Source: Lyngbya confervoides BDU141951 (GTDB lineage Bacteria; Cyanobacteriota; Cyanobacteriia; Thermosynechococcales; Thermosynechococcaceae). Taken from it: a DNA stretch of 64,000 nt. The stretch is from positions 1 through 64,000 of the forward strand of contig NZ_JTHE03000029.1 of assembly GCF_000817775.3 (NCBI RefSeq), read 5' to 3'. The notes below the pieces were generated by a model. It saw nothing but the letters and a program-made list of their open reading frames with translations, was not told where the DNA came from and did no database searches. Both the position numbers and the translations under genes were made by a program. Of this stretch, positions 28,953 through 38,202 are shown piece after piece; within the stretch, counting starts at the first letter, position 1; each line of letters opens with the position of its first letter.

Positions 28953-30590
28953 TCAGGTGAGGCAGGTGAGCTCTCCAGCCTTTTTACTGAACCGCAGATT
29001 TTCTTGGTAGTCCACCGGACAGTTCACGACTGAGGGCACGGGTTGAACCAGCGCCTCTTGGAGGGTTGGGAGAAAGGCCTCGACGGATTTGACGTCATAG
29101 CCCTTGAGGCCCATGCTCTCCGCAAGCTTAACAAAGTCCGGATTGCTGAAGGCCGTAAAGGCGGACTGTCCATATCGCTGCTGCTGTTTCCATTCAATTA
29201 AACCATACCCACCATCGTTGAAAATCACGGTTGTGAAGGCAGTACCGATGCGCAGGGCAGTTTCAAGCTCTTGCATGTTCATCATAAATCCGCCATCTCC
29301 AGTGACCGCAACCACGCGGCGGTTTGGGGCCACCAGTTTGGCTGCAATGGCACCGGGAATCGAAATTCCCATGGCAGCAAATCCATTGGAAATTAGACAG
29401 GTATTCGGACGCTCACAGTGGTAGTGCCGTGCCATCCACATTTTATGCGCGCCCACATCGGAGATCACAATGTCATCGGCCGCTAATACCTTGCGCAGAT
29501 CATAGATGAGCTTCTGGGGCCTGAGGGGAAAGCCTGTGTCGTGGGCATACTCTTCATGGTCCGCGACAATTTGGGATCGCAAGCTCAGGCCGTAGGGCGG
29601 AGGGGCATGGGAGCGATCGCAGCGCTGGAGAATTTCCGTCAATGAGTCTGAAATATCGCCCACCACTTCGGCAAAGGGAATATAGCTGCTGTCAATCTCC
29701 GCGGGCCTTGCGCCGACGTGAATAATCGGAATGGCGGCATCGGGGTTCCATTTCTTGGGCGAATATTCAATCAAGTCATAGCCCACAGCAATCACCAAAT
29801 CGGATCGGTCAAACCCGCAGCTAATGTAGTCTCGCTGCTGCAAACCCACCGTTAACAACGCCAAAGGATCGGTGTAGGGGATTCCCCCTTTGCCCATAAA
29901 CGTATTGGCCACGGGAATGTTTAAGGTTCGGGCAAAGTGGGTCAAGGTTTCGCTCGCTCGACTGCGGATCACGCCATTGCCCACCAGGATGAGCGGATTC
30001 TTAGCCTCAGAAATCGCCCTAGCAGCCTCCTCGATAATGGCCAGGGCCGCATAGGTCTTGTGATTCACATCCACCTGCAGGGGATGACCGGTGGCGTCCA
30101 TAGCGGCAATATTTTCCGGCAGATCAATGTGAACCGCACCAGGTTTTTCAGCTTGGGCCTGCTTAAAGGCCTTTCGCACGATTTCTGAGGTGGTACTGGG
30201 CCGCACAATTTGACGGTTCCATTTGGTTACAGGCGCAAACATCGCCACCAGATCTAGATATTGGTGGGACTCGATGTGCATTCGGTCGGTGCCCACCTGT
30301 CCCGTAATTGCCACCAAAGGTGCGCCATCTAAATTGGCGTCGGCCACCCCCGTCATCAGGTTGGTGGCCCCTGGGCCCAGGGTGGACAGGCAGACTCCAG
30401 CTCGCCCAGTGAGCCGCCCATACACATCAGCCATAAAGGCAGCGCCCTGTTCGTGGCGTGTGGTGACGAACTGGATAGAAGAGGATCGGAGAGCCTCTAG
30501 AACCGCTAAGTTCTCTTCTCCCGGCAGTCCAAAAATGTATTCTACACCTTCATTTTCCAAGCATTTCACCAGCAATTCTGCGGTATTCAT
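28953..30590 (-). CDS. 2-oxoglutarate decarboxylase (acetolactate synthase-like ThDP enzyme)
   Basis: The 545-residue thiamine-diphosphate enzyme has the three-domain acetolactate-synthase fold: Pyr domain with the catalytic Glu in TTRHEQGAAFMADVYGR (about 50-66), central domain, and PP domain with GDGGFMMNMQELETAL. It starts at MNTAELLVKCLENEG (30590). On sequence alone it would be annotated as acetolactate synthase large subunit. Its place 23 bases after a succinate-semialdehyde dehydrogenase gene matches the pair described in Synechococcus PCC 7002, where this protein decarboxylates 2-oxoglutarate to succinate semialdehyde and the dehydrogenase makes succinate, closing the TCA cycle. Assignment by context; acetolactate synthase remains the alternative. 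Confidence 0.85.
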   Translation of the reverse strand: MNTAELLVKCLENEGVEYIFGLPGEENLAVLEALRSSSIQFVTTRHEQGAAFMADVYGRLTGRAGVCLSTLGPGATNLMTGVADANLDGAPLVAITGQVGTDRMHIESHQYLDLVAMFAPVTKWNRQIVRPSTTSEIVRKAFKQAQAEKPGAVHIDLPENIAAMDATGHPLQVDVNHKTYAALAIIEEAARAISEAKNPLILVGNGVIRSRASETLTHFARTLNIPVANTFMGKGGIPYTDPLALLTVGLQQRDYISCGFDRSDLVIAVGYDLIEYSPKKWNPDAAIPIIHVGARPAEIDSSYIPFAEVVGDISDSLTEILQRCDRSHAPPPYGLSLRSQIVADHEEYAHDTGFPLRPQKLIYDLRKVLAADDIVISDVGAHKMWMARHYHCERPNTCLISNGFAAMGISIPGAIAAKLVAPNRRVVAVTGDGGFMMNMQELETALRIGTAFTTVIFNDGGYGLIEWKQQQRYGQSAFTAFSNPDFVKLAESMGLKGYDVKSVEAFLPTLQEALVQPVPSVVNCPVDYQENLRFSKKAGELTCLT

Positions 30591-30613
30591 CGTTGCCTCC
30601 CTAGGGCCACCCC

Positions 30614-31987
30614 TCACTGTATCCACACGGTTTTGACATTAACAAACTCGTAAATTCCCCTCTGACTGAGTTCTCGACCATAGCCTGATTTTTTGATTCC
30701 CCCAAAGGGCAGACGCGGATCAGATTTCACCATGCCATTGATGAACACGGATCCGGCCACCAGTTCCCGCACAAAGCGATCGCGCTCTGCCGCATCCTGG
30801 GTCCAGGCGCTCGCGCCGAGCCCAAATTCGGTCCAGTTCGCCAGCTGGATGGCCGATTCAATATCCGAAACGCGAAATACCAGGGCCACCGGGCCAAAAA
30901 ACTCTTCCTGAGCGACATCGCTCTCCACGGGAAGATCTACCAGAATGGTGGGGGGATAAAAATTGCCCGATTGGTGGGGATCGCGGATTCCTCCCACCAA
31001 GGCCTTTGCTCCCTGCTGCTGCGCGCGCGCCACCTGATCTTCCAGCGTATCCAGGATGTCTGCTGTGGCCAGCGGGCCGACCTGAGTTTGAGGATCTTGG
31101 GGATCTCCCACCTTCAGGTCTTGAAAGGCCGCCACAAACGAATCGAGAAAGGCCTCGGCAATGGGTTCAGCCAGAATAAAGCGCTTGGCAGCAATACAGG
31201 ACTGCCCCGAGTTTAAGATACGAGCCTTGACCGCCGTTTTTACCGCCGCCTCCAGGTTGGCACTGGGCATCACAATAAAGGGATCACTCCCCCCCAACTC
31301 CAAAACGGAGGGCTTGATCTGGGAACCAGCTAAGGCCGCCACGCTTGCCCCTGCGGGTTCACTTCCAGTCAGGGCCACCCCTTGAACCTGGGGATGCTTG
31401 AGAATTTGCTCAACGCGATCGGACTGGATGAGTAGAGTTTGGAAGACGCCCGAGGGAAAGCCCGCCTCTTTAAAGATGGCCTCAATTTGCAGAGCACATT
31501 GGGGAACGTTGGAGGCATGCTTGAGCAGGGCCACATTCCCTGCCATCAAGGCCGGGGCAGCAAAGCGAAACACCTGCCAGAACGGGAAGTTCCAGGGCAT
31601 TACCGCCAAAATAGTCCCCAGGGGTTGAAAGGAAATCCAGGCGCGACTGCCATCACTCTGGACTGGCTGATCTTGCAGAAACTCCGCAGCATGATCGGCA
31701 TAGTAGTGGCAGACCCAGGCGCATTTTTTTACCTCTGCGATCGCTTCTTGAATCGGCTTTCCCATTTCACGGGTCATTAGCTGAGCCATGGCCGTGGATC
31801 GACCGTCATCTTCAAGAATTGCAGCGGCTTGATTCATCCACACGCGACGCTGGTGCAGTGGAATGCGCTGGTATTGGTCAAAGGCCGCCGCCGAGAGATC
31901 AATTTTGCGGGCAACCTGCTCAGCGGTTAGAGCGTTAAACGATTGTTCAAGTTGACCGGTGGCAGGGTTGATCGTGGCAATTCCCAT
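30614..31987 (-). CDS. NAD(P)-dependent succinate-semialdehyde dehydrogenase
   Basis: This aldehyde dehydrogenase superfamily member has 457 residues from the ATG at 31987 (MGIATINPATGQ). The catalytic Glu is in SVLELGGSDPFIV, the catalytic Cys in NSGQSCIAAKRF, and the NAD-binding site in MPWNFPFWQV and ALTGSEPAGASVA. The C-terminus PFGGIKKSGYGRELSQRGIYEFVN is typical for succinate-semialdehyde dehydrogenases of the SynPCC7002_A2771 type. It lies immediately upstream of the 2-oxoglutarate decarboxylase gene and should oxidise its product to succinate in the cyanobacterial TCA bypass. Confidence 0.92.
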   Translation of the reverse strand: MGIATINPATGQLEQSFNALTAEQVARKIDLSAAAFDQYQRIPLHQRRVWMNQAAAILEDDGRSTAMAQLMTREMGKPIQEAIAEVKKCAWVCHYYADHAAEFLQDQPVQSDGSRAWISFQPLGTILAVMPWNFPFWQVFRFAAPALMAGNVALLKHASNVPQCALQIEAIFKEAGFPSGVFQTLLIQSDRVEQILKHPQVQGVALTGSEPAGASVAALAGSQIKPSVLELGGSDPFIVMPSANLEAAVKTAVKARILNSGQSCIAAKRFILAEPIAEAFLDSFVAAFQDLKVGDPQDPQTQVGPLATADILDTLEDQVARAQQQGAKALVGGIRDPHQSGNFYPPTILVDLPVESDVAQEEFFGPVALVFRVSDIESAIQLANWTEFGLGASAWTQDAAERDRFVRELVAGSVFINGMVKSDPRLPFGGIKKSGYGRELSQRGIYEFVNVKTVWIQ

Positions 31988-32345
31988 CCTCAACCTCCTC
32001 CTCCATTGCAATGAGACAGATCCAGCGATTCTTGAATAGACGGGGGGGATCATCCCTGGGAGGATATCCCTAAAAATGGCCAGAATTTTACAATAAAATT
32101 GCGGGCCACCACAGTATTCATGAAGCGCCTTAGCTCCATCATCGCAAATTAACCTGTGATATACCGATCCAAAAACGGAAACAAGATTAAATGTTGACCT
32201 ATCGCACTCTGGTTGCTCCAGGCAAGACGTGGTTCCCCTCCATCCGCCTCGGACAGACCTTAGGAAGGTCTAGCGTCTAAACCAGGATTTTGACAGGGGA
32301 TTTCACGCTTTGCTAGTCTAGCTAAAATGGTCTTTGGGGTTTAGC
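31988..32345. promoter_or_regulatory. Divergent promoter region, candidate guaB3 promoter
   Basis: This 358-base region lies between the divergent dehydrogenase and guaB3 genes. A TTGACA at 32290-32295 and TAGTCT at 32314-32319, spaced by 18 bases, form a plausible sigma-70 promoter for guaB3 with a short leader. No promoter could be fixed for the minus-strand pair. Confidence 0.4.
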
Positions 32346-33509
32346 GTGGATATTCAAATTGGTCGTGGAAAAACGGCGCGGCGAGCCTATGGCATGGATG
32401 AAATTGCTTTGGTCCCTGGTTGCCGCACCATCGATCCGCAATTGGCGGATACGCAGTGGCAAATTGGGTCTCTCAAGCGCGAAATTCCGATCATTGCCAG
32501 CGCCATGGATGGCGTGGTGGATGTCAAAATGGCGGTCCATCTCTCTCAGATGGGGGCCCTTGGCGTCTTGAATCTGGACGGAATTCAAACGCGCTACGAA
32601 GATCCCAATCCGATTCTGGATCAGATTGCCGCGGTGGATGTGGATGGGTTTGTGACCCTGATGCAAAAGCTCTACCAAGAGCCGATTAAGCCTGAGCTGA
32701 TCACCCAGCGGATTCAAGAGATCAAGTCCCAGGGGGGGATCGCCGCGGTCAGCTCCACCCCCATCACTGCCGAAAAATTTGGGCCAATTGCCGCTGAAGC
32801 GGGTGTGGATTTGTACTTTGTCCAGGGTACGGTTGTGTCCACGGACCATGGGGCACCGGCAGGGGTCATCCCTCTCAATCTCAAGCAATTTTGTGAGCAA
32901 ATGCCGATGCCGGTGGTGTTGGGGAATTGCGTCACCTATGAGGTGACCTTAGAGCTGATGCGAGCAGGCGCCGCCGGAATTTTAATTGGGATTGGTCCCG
33001 GAGCAGCTTGCACCTCACGGGGTGTCTTAGGGGTAGGAGTGCCCCAGGCCACGGCGATCGCCGATGCCGCCGCCGCCCGAGACGATTTTGAGCGGGAGAG
33101 CGGACGGTATATTCCCGTCATCGCCGACGGCGGGCTAGTCACGGGTGGGGACGTTTGCAAGTGCATTGCCTGCGGCGCTGACGCCGTCATGATGGGATCC
33201 CCCTTTGCTCGTGCGCAAGAAGCCCCAGGGCGGGGATTTCATTGGGGAATGGCCACCCCCAGCCCCGTATTGCCGCGGGGGACACGCATCAAGGTGGGAA
33301 CCACGGGAACCCTGGAGCAGATCTTGCGCGGCCCGGCCCAGCTTGACGACGGCACCCACAATTTTCTCGGCGCCCTGCAAACCAGTATGGGAACCCTCGG
33401 CGCCCAGACCATTCGTGAAATGCAGCAGGTCGAAGTTGTGATTGCGCCCTCGCTGCTTACCGAGGGCAAGGTTTATCAAAAAGCCCAGAAGCTAGGAATG
33501 GGAAAGTAG
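32346..33509 (+). CDS. GuaB3 family IMP dehydrogenase-related protein
   Basis: This 387-residue TIM-barrel protein related to IMP dehydrogenase lacks the CBS insert. The GTG start at 32346 gives MDIQIGRGKTARRAYGMDEIALVPG, matching the family N-terminus; the in-frame TTG at 32334 adds four residues. Visible motifs are SAMDGVVDVKMAVHLSQMGALGVLN, the catalytic Cys loop GIGPGAACTSRGVLGVGVPQ and IADGGLVTGGDVCKCIACGADAVM. GuaB3 proteins oxidise IMP to XMP in at least some bacteria. The gene lies upstream of yfr1 and trxA, an order I recall from other cyanobacteria. Confidence 0.93.
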   Translation: MDIQIGRGKTARRAYGMDEIALVPGCRTIDPQLADTQWQIGSLKREIPIIASAMDGVVDVKMAVHLSQMGALGVLNLDGIQTRYEDPNPILDQIAAVDVDGFVTLMQKLYQEPIKPELITQRIQEIKSQGGIAAVSSTPITAEKFGPIAAEAGVDLYFVQGTVVSTDHGAPAGVIPLNLKQFCEQMPMPVVLGNCVTYEVTLELMRAGAAGILIGIGPGAACTSRGVLGVGVPQATAIADAAAARDDFERESGRYIPVIADGGLVTGGDVCKCIACGADAVMMGSPFARAQEAPGRGFHWGMATPSPVLPRGTRIKVGTTGTLEQILRGPAQLDDGTHNFLGALQTSMGTLGAQTIREMQQVEVVIAPSLLTEGKVYQKAQKLGMGK

Positions 33510-33710
33510 ACAACTGATTCTGCCGGAGTTGTCCCCACCAGGAGCTGTTTAGACCCATAGCAGTTCTTCTGACCTCAGGGCTAAAGCTTTTGAAAGACGG
33601 TCCGGCGATTCACATATATTGATATCGCTTTGCTATTCTTTATCGGGAAAGATCGAGAACTTTGAGCAATCTGCATGGCAAAGCGGAAGTCCTTGCTTAA
33701 AATAGAATTA

Positions 33711-33784
33711 GCGGAGACATTTGTTTCCGCTCACTCCTCACACCACACTCCGCCTGGACAAATGTTCGGGCGGCTTCTTATTTT
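33711..33784 (+). ncRNA. yfr1: Yfr1 small RNA
   Basis: The sequence holds the near-invariant unpaired Yfr1 motif ACTCCTCACACCAC at 33733-33746. It is flanked by a 5' stem-loop (GCGGA ... TCCGC, 33711-33730) and a 3' stem-loop (CCGCC 33750-33754 / GGCGG 33769-33773) followed by a T-rich end, exactly the two-hairpin layout of Yfr1. A TAGAAT at 33703-33708 can serve as -10 box. Yfr1 pairs with mRNA leaders, including outer-membrane porin-type targets, in marine cyanobacteria, and is typically found next to trxA, as here. Confidence 0.9.
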
Positions 33785-33892
33785 AATGAAACTACGAAAA
33801 TTGTTGCTGTACTTTACGTAAGAGCTTATTCTCAACCGGGTTAGTTCCTGCTATGGTGGGATCAAGTAAACGATATGTAAGGTTGTGCAGGC

Positions 33893-34213
33893 ATGGCAGC
33901 AACGGCAGTCACGGATGCATCTTTCAAAGAGGAAGTCATTGAAAGTGACACTCCTGTCCTAGTTGATTTTTGGGCACCCTGGTGTGGCCCTTGTCGAATG
34001 GTCTCTCCCGTCGTTGATGAGATCTCTGAGGAGTACGACGGTCAGGTTAAGGTTGTCAAAGTAAATACGGACGAAAATCCAAGCGTGGCGAGCCAGTACG
34101 GAATTCGCAGCATCCCTACCCTGATGATTTTTAAAGATGGTCAACGGGTTGACATGGTCGTGGGTGCTGTTCCTAAGACGACGCTAGCCAATACCTTGGC
34201 TAAATATATTTAA
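33893..34213 (+). CDS. trxA: Thioredoxin (m-type)
   Basis: This 106-residue thioredoxin has the redox motif WCGPC at residues 30-34 (Cys31, Cys34), the buried Asp in VDFWAPW, and the cis-Pro loop SIPTLMIFK. It reduces disulfides of target enzymes using electrons from ferredoxin- or NADPH-thioredoxin reductase. Length and sequence fit the essential m-type TrxA of cyanobacteria. A strong terminator follows it, so it is probably transcribed alone, about 110 bases downstream of yfr1. Confidence 0.97.
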   Translation: MAATAVTDASFKEEVIESDTPVLVDFWAPWCGPCRMVSPVVDEISEEYDGQVKVVKVNTDENPSVASQYGIRSIPTLMIFKDGQRVDMVVGAVPKTTLANTLAKYI

Positions 34214-34264
34214 ACCTGCAGGACAATGACGCCCTGCAAGGAAAATTCTTTGCAAGGAAGATGC

Positions 34265-34301
34265 TTAACGATGTGCTTCACTCGGCGCATCGTTAATTTT
34301 T
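34265..34301 (+). terminator. Rho-independent terminator of trxA
   Basis: TTAACGATGTGC and GCGCATCGTTAA form a 12-bp stem (one G-U pair) with an 8-base loop, followed by TTTTTAT. It ends trxA transcription about 50 bases after the stop codon. It also argues against the long upstream reading frame of the next gene being translated. Confidence 0.85.
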
Positions 34302-34357
34302 ATGTTGCCTGGGTGGCTAAACCCAGGAGTTCGCCACCCATTCAATGCGCGTCCATT

Positions 34358-35101
34358 ATGCTTCTCCATCTCCAAACCTGGCCGGAGGTTGAACAATATC
34401 TCCAAACCTGCCCAGGCATTATTTTGCCCATCGGATCAACGGAGCAGCATGGTCCAACGGGGCTCATTGGCACAGATGCCATTTGTGCAGAGGCGATCGC
34501 CCAGGGGGTAGGAGAGGAAACAGGAGCCATGGTTGGACCAACCATTCCGGTGGGCATGGCGCTCCACCACACCAGTTTCCCTGGCAGCATCAGCTTACGC
34601 CCAACAACGCTGATTCTCGTGATTCGAGATTACTTGGTGAGCCTCAGCCGATCTGGATTTCGCAAATTCTTCTTTATTAACGGACATGGGGGGAATATCG
34701 CCACCCTGAAAGCGGCTTTTTCTGAAACCTATGCAACGCTAGCTGAACTGCCCGTTGACGGCACGGATCGCGTACAGTGTCGCCTGAGCAATTGGTTCAT
34801 GGGGCGCGGAGTCTACCAACTGGCCAAGGAACTCTACGGGGATGACGAAGGATCTCACGCCACCCCCAGTGAGGTGGCCCTCACCCAGTTTATTTATCCG
34901 GAGGCGATCAAAACAGCCCCTTTAAGTGAAGCAGTAAATTCAGGTCGAATTTATGGGGCCGCCGATTTCCGGCGACGCCATCCTGACGGGCGCATGGGGT
35001 CCAATCCGGCCTTGGCCAATCCGGAGCATGGAAAGCGCTTCTATCAGGTTGCCGTTGCAGAAACAAGCGCAGCCTATCAAGCATTTTTAGCTGAAGAATA
35101 G
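34358..35101 (+). CDS. Creatininase family protein
   Basis: The 247-residue metal-dependent amidohydrolase-like protein starts at MLLHLQTWPEVEQYL. Metal ligands are visible in PIGSTEQHGPTGLIGTDA (Glu, His, Asp; about 24-41), in HHTSFPGSISLRPTT and in FFINGHGGN (about 105-113), with a later acidic DDEGSHATPSEVAL block. Family members hydrolyse cyclic amides (creatinine, formamides in riboflavin/F420 or mycofactocin pathways); the substrate here cannot be told. A possible 44-residue N-terminal extension was rejected because it runs through the trxA terminator. Confidence 0.88.
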   Translation: MLLHLQTWPEVEQYLQTCPGIILPIGSTEQHGPTGLIGTDAICAEAIAQGVGEETGAMVGPTIPVGMALHHTSFPGSISLRPTTLILVIRDYLVSLSRSGFRKFFFINGHGGNIATLKAAFSETYATLAELPVDGTDRVQCRLSNWFMGRGVYQLAKELYGDDEGSHATPSEVALTQFIYPEAIKTAPLSEAVNSGRIYGAADFRRRHPDGRMGSNPALANPEHGKRFYQVAVAETSAAYQAFLAEE

Positions 35102-35149
35102 GCCTCTGATAGGGGCAGGGGGCTCTCCAGAAAAGGCAGGTATGAAAAA

Positions 35150-35175
35150 GCACTGCAAAACATCGCAGTGCTTTT
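35150..35175 (+). terminator. Terminator after the creatininase-family gene
   Basis: GCACTGC (35150-35156), loop AAAACATC, then GCAGTGC (35165-35171) followed by TTTT and preceded by AAAAA. A 7-bp perfect stem with A and T flanks fits a (bidirectional) intrinsic terminator, 50 bases after the stop codon. Confidence 0.75.
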
Positions 35176-35506
35176 GAGGAACACGGGTAGATCTTACCCA
35201 AGGAGAGAAAAAGAAAAAGTCTCTTCGGTATCAGCAGCATCCATACCGTAATATCACTGGCTTAGGTCTGCTAATTTGCGCCTTGCTCTTTCGAGACAAT
35301 TTGCCTTTATCGGAGACTAACGTTGGGCTACTGTGGGGGGGGATATAAGCCCAACTGAATATATAGTAAGGCTTTCAGGATTTTCAAAAATCCGCAACAA
35401 TACGGCTTTTTTACCAACCAACCGGTTACGGCTCCACGGAGAGATACGTACGTAGATCTACGGAGATGCGTTACATTCCTTAACATCTTAAGGCTCACCG
35501 GGATCT

Positions 35507-35536
35507 GCTCCTCCACCCGAACGCCACCGGAGGAGC
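35507..35536. repeat. Inverted repeat of unknown role
   Basis: GCTCCTCC and GGAGGAGC form an 8-bp perfect stem with a 14-base loop. There is no T-tract on either side. It could be part of a structured RNA or a protein-binding site. Confidence 0.35.
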
Positions 35537-35989
35537 AAGAACAAGAGCATCGTCAGAGGGTCAGGGCCCCTCCCCCTATAGTTCCGATGATTGGCCCAGG
35601 AGCTGAAACGGCGACTGAAACGGGAACCTGCCAACTTTTAAAAGCGCTTTTAAGATTTATCTAGAGATAATTCGCTAATTTTTCAACCAAACTAGCAGTT
35701 TTCCTGAATTTCGTCGAGGGATTGCTCGAAGGTTCTGAAAAGAAGTCTCCAAAACAGAAGCCTCCTTTCATCACTGTGCTGAAAGGGGCGGCTGCGTTGG
35801 GTTCTATCCATAAGATTTAGTTTTTTCGGCGGGAGACCCCATCAGTTCTGACCGGAGAGCGATGAGATGACGGCGGTGAGAAATCGAGTCCCGAAGACTT
35901 TTGACCACCGATCAAACCATGAGTGGGGTTGGCGACGAACCGCGAAACGTGTAAGATTGCATTGCGATATGGATGATTGATTCCATTGT

Positions 35990-36061
35990 GCGGGTGTAGT
36001 TCAGTGGTAGAACGTCAGCTTCCCAAGCTGAATGTCGTCGGTTCGAGTCCGATCATCCGCT
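35990..36061 (+). tRNA. tRNA-Gly (anticodon CCC)
   Basis: A full cloverleaf can be folded: acceptor stem GCGGGTG/CATCCGC (one G-U), D arm GTTC...GAAC, anticodon stem TCAGC/GCTGA with loop TTCCCAA (anticodon CCC), T arm GTCGG TTCGAGT CCGAT. The discriminator base is T and CCA is not encoded. It reads GGG glycine codons. Confidence 0.93.
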
Positions 36062-36250
36062 TCTGGTCCCACTAACCACTAAAGTGTTAATCCGCTACAC
36101 AGGCCTTGATGATATGAGTAAGATACTCATTGTGGCCAGCAGCAAAGGTGTCCATTGGGCCAAGCAAGCAAGGGTGTTACGTTATTAGGCTTTGTTCAAT
36201 GTACCTTGAAAAGCCGACGGACTCAGGGCTGTCAGACAAATTTGGTCATT

Positions 36251-36280
36251 AAAAAAGCCGGGTCATGACCCGGCTTTTTG
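36251..36280 (-). terminator. Terminator of the sbtA-sbtB operon (bidirectional)
   Basis: AAAAAA GCCGGGTCATGACCCGGC TTTTT: an 18-base perfect palindrome flanked by A and T runs, 13 bases after the sbtB stop. It can act on both strands and insulates the operon from the tRNA side. Confidence 0.85.
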
Positions 36281-36292
36281 GAGCTGCGGCAT

Positions 36293-36658
<366 letters not shown>

Positions 36659-36716
36659 TTAATCTACTAGGTCTGCCGAGCCGCGAGAGCGCCGACAGAC
36701 CACGACCCGTTTGGAA

Positions 36717-37826
36717 TTAGCCGCCGAGCGCTTGGGCAAGACCGAGGAAAAACGGGATACACAAGCCAATCGCAATCGGCGTACCGATGGCGGTGGAGGC
36801 CCCAATATAAGCGGAAGGATTGGCTGACGGGATACCCGCTCGCAACGTGGGTGGACCGGAGATATCTGAACTAGAGGCGGCAATAACAGCCAGAATCACA
36901 ACGCCGCCCAGGCTGAATCCCACGGTTTGGTGGGCAATCATGCCAAGACCAAAGGCGATCAGCCCATGCACAAACGGTGCTACCACACTGTACACGACAT
37001 ACCACTGGGCCACCTTGCGCAGTTCGCCAATCCTGGACCAAGCCTCCATCCCCATGACCAGCATCAAGATCGAGAGCAAGCCGCGAAAGAGGGGATCGTA
37101 GAAGCTTTCATAGACACTTTCCGGCTGGGTGAAGATGCCAAGGGCCAGACCTAACAGCATCGCCGATAAGGCAGGACCCCGAAGGCTTTCCTCAATGATC
37201 GGCCAGATCTTGACCCGATTATTCTCGCCCCCCTGCTGCTGACTGAGATACTCCTGCCGACTACGGGGGTAAGCTTCTTGATTTGGATAATTGCCAGCTG
37301 CAACCGGTTGCTCAGTCGAGTAAGCTGCTTCTCTAAGCTTCTTCTTATTGAGATAAATGTTGGCTATAACAATTGCAGTCACGAGGGCAGGGATATCCAT
37401 GAAGGGATAGAGCGCGCCAGCCCATGCCTCATATGACATGTTTTGTTCTTCCAGAACCGTCAATCCTGCAGCCATCGTGGAGCCACTCACGGCTCCAAAC
37501 AGTCCCCCAGTCGCGATCGCATCAACAACTTTGACCTTGGGCAGTTTGGCCAAAGTGTAGCGCGCGATGAAGACAACCACAATCCCGACAGCAACCGCAC
37601 AGAGCATGGGCAATACCATGTCTGCCAAGTTGGAATTACGGATGGCAATCCCACCTGTCAAACCAATTTTGGTGAGCAGCATGAAGACGATGATTGTACA
37701 AATCGACTCAGGAATAATCAATTCGCTCCCGAGCGCAGCAATGATCATCCCACCAATCAAAAAAGCGAGTGTTGGGGACTGCAACTGCTTAATGAAGTCC
37801 GTTATAAAAAGGGATACAAAATCCAC
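36717..37826 (-). CDS. sbtA: Sodium-dependent bicarbonate transporter SbtA
   Basis: SbtA is a high-affinity, low-flux Na+/HCO3- symporter of the plasma membrane and part of the inducible CO2-concentrating mechanism. The 369-residue protein begins MDFVSLFITDFIKQLQSPTLAFLIGGMIIAALGSEL. It shows two inverted sets of about five helices joined by a cytosolic loop (about 180-215), and the two Gly/Ser-rich discontinuous-helix motifs GGLFGAVSGSTMAAGL and AASSSDISGPPTLRAGIPSANPSAYIGAS. sbtB follows, and a candidate operator lies upstream at 37919-37946. Confidence 0.96.
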   Translation of the reverse strand: MDFVSLFITDFIKQLQSPTLAFLIGGMIIAALGSELIIPESICTIIVFMLLTKIGLTGGIAIRNSNLADMVLPMLCAVAVGIVVVFIARYTLAKLPKVKVVDAIATGGLFGAVSGSTMAAGLTVLEEQNMSYEAWAGALYPFMDIPALVTAIVIANIYLNKKKLREAAYSTEQPVAAGNYPNQEAYPRSRQEYLSQQQGGENNRVKIWPIIEESLRGPALSAMLLGLALGIFTQPESVYESFYDPLFRGLLSILMLVMGMEAWSRIGELRKVAQWYVVYSVVAPFVHGLIAFGLGMIAHQTVGFSLGGVVILAVIAASSSDISGPPTLRAGIPSANPSAYIGASTAIGTPIAIGLCIPFFLGLAQALGG

Positions 37827-37918
37827 TGATACCTCCTTGGGGGTTCTCTAACGAGGAGTAGCGCAATAAATGAATGCTTAAGAGTTTGGCACCACTTTTC
37901 ATAGATTTTTGTCTATCA

Positions 37919-37946
37919 AGACTTAAATCTTTATATGCTTAAGTCT
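37919..37946. promoter_or_regulatory. Inverted repeat upstream of sbtA, candidate operator
   Basis: AGACTTAA (37919-37926) and TTAAGTCT (37939-37946) are perfect 8-base inverted arms separated by 12 AT-rich bases, about 93 bases before the sbtA start. Spacing fits a dimeric LysR-type regulator such as NdhR/CcmR, which represses sbtA in Synechocystis, but I cannot match its exact consensus. Confidence 0.4.
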
Positions 37947-38202
37947 ATCCTGAAGTGCACCAATTTTTTCGCTCACCAACATGGATTTGGAACCTAATGT
38001 CAAATTCAAATCATAAGTTTTTCTTTTGTTTGGCGATTCCCACCCCTCCTTCTCATTAATGGCAATCGCAGGGGCAATCCAGGCACAGGCTCTGGGGTCC
38101 GGAGCCCAATGCCCTTCATTGTCTCTGTTGGGGGGTTGACCACCTCCTGAGTCGTGATATTACTTTACCTGCCTAGAAAAACACTCTGGTGCCAGATGAT
38201 CC

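Larger units (their letters stand above)
35102..35989. other. 888-base region without protein gene
   Basis: Besides the terminator at 35150-35175 and the inverted repeat at 35507-35536, no gene is supported. The stretch 35330-35500 is AT-rich with short repeats such as tacgtacgtagatctacgga. An unannotated non-coding RNA is possible, since the preceding gene ends well before and a tRNA follows, but no known RNA family was recognised. Confidence 0.4.

Noticed and set aside
34226-34357. N-terminal extension of the creatininase-family gene
   Set aside because: It runs through a strong terminator hairpin of trxA and has no similarity to the family; the start at 34358 fits.
36150-36215. Possible insertion sequence end (GGCTTTGTTCAAT-like) near the tRNA
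   Set aside because: No transposase, no partner repeat and no target duplication were visible.
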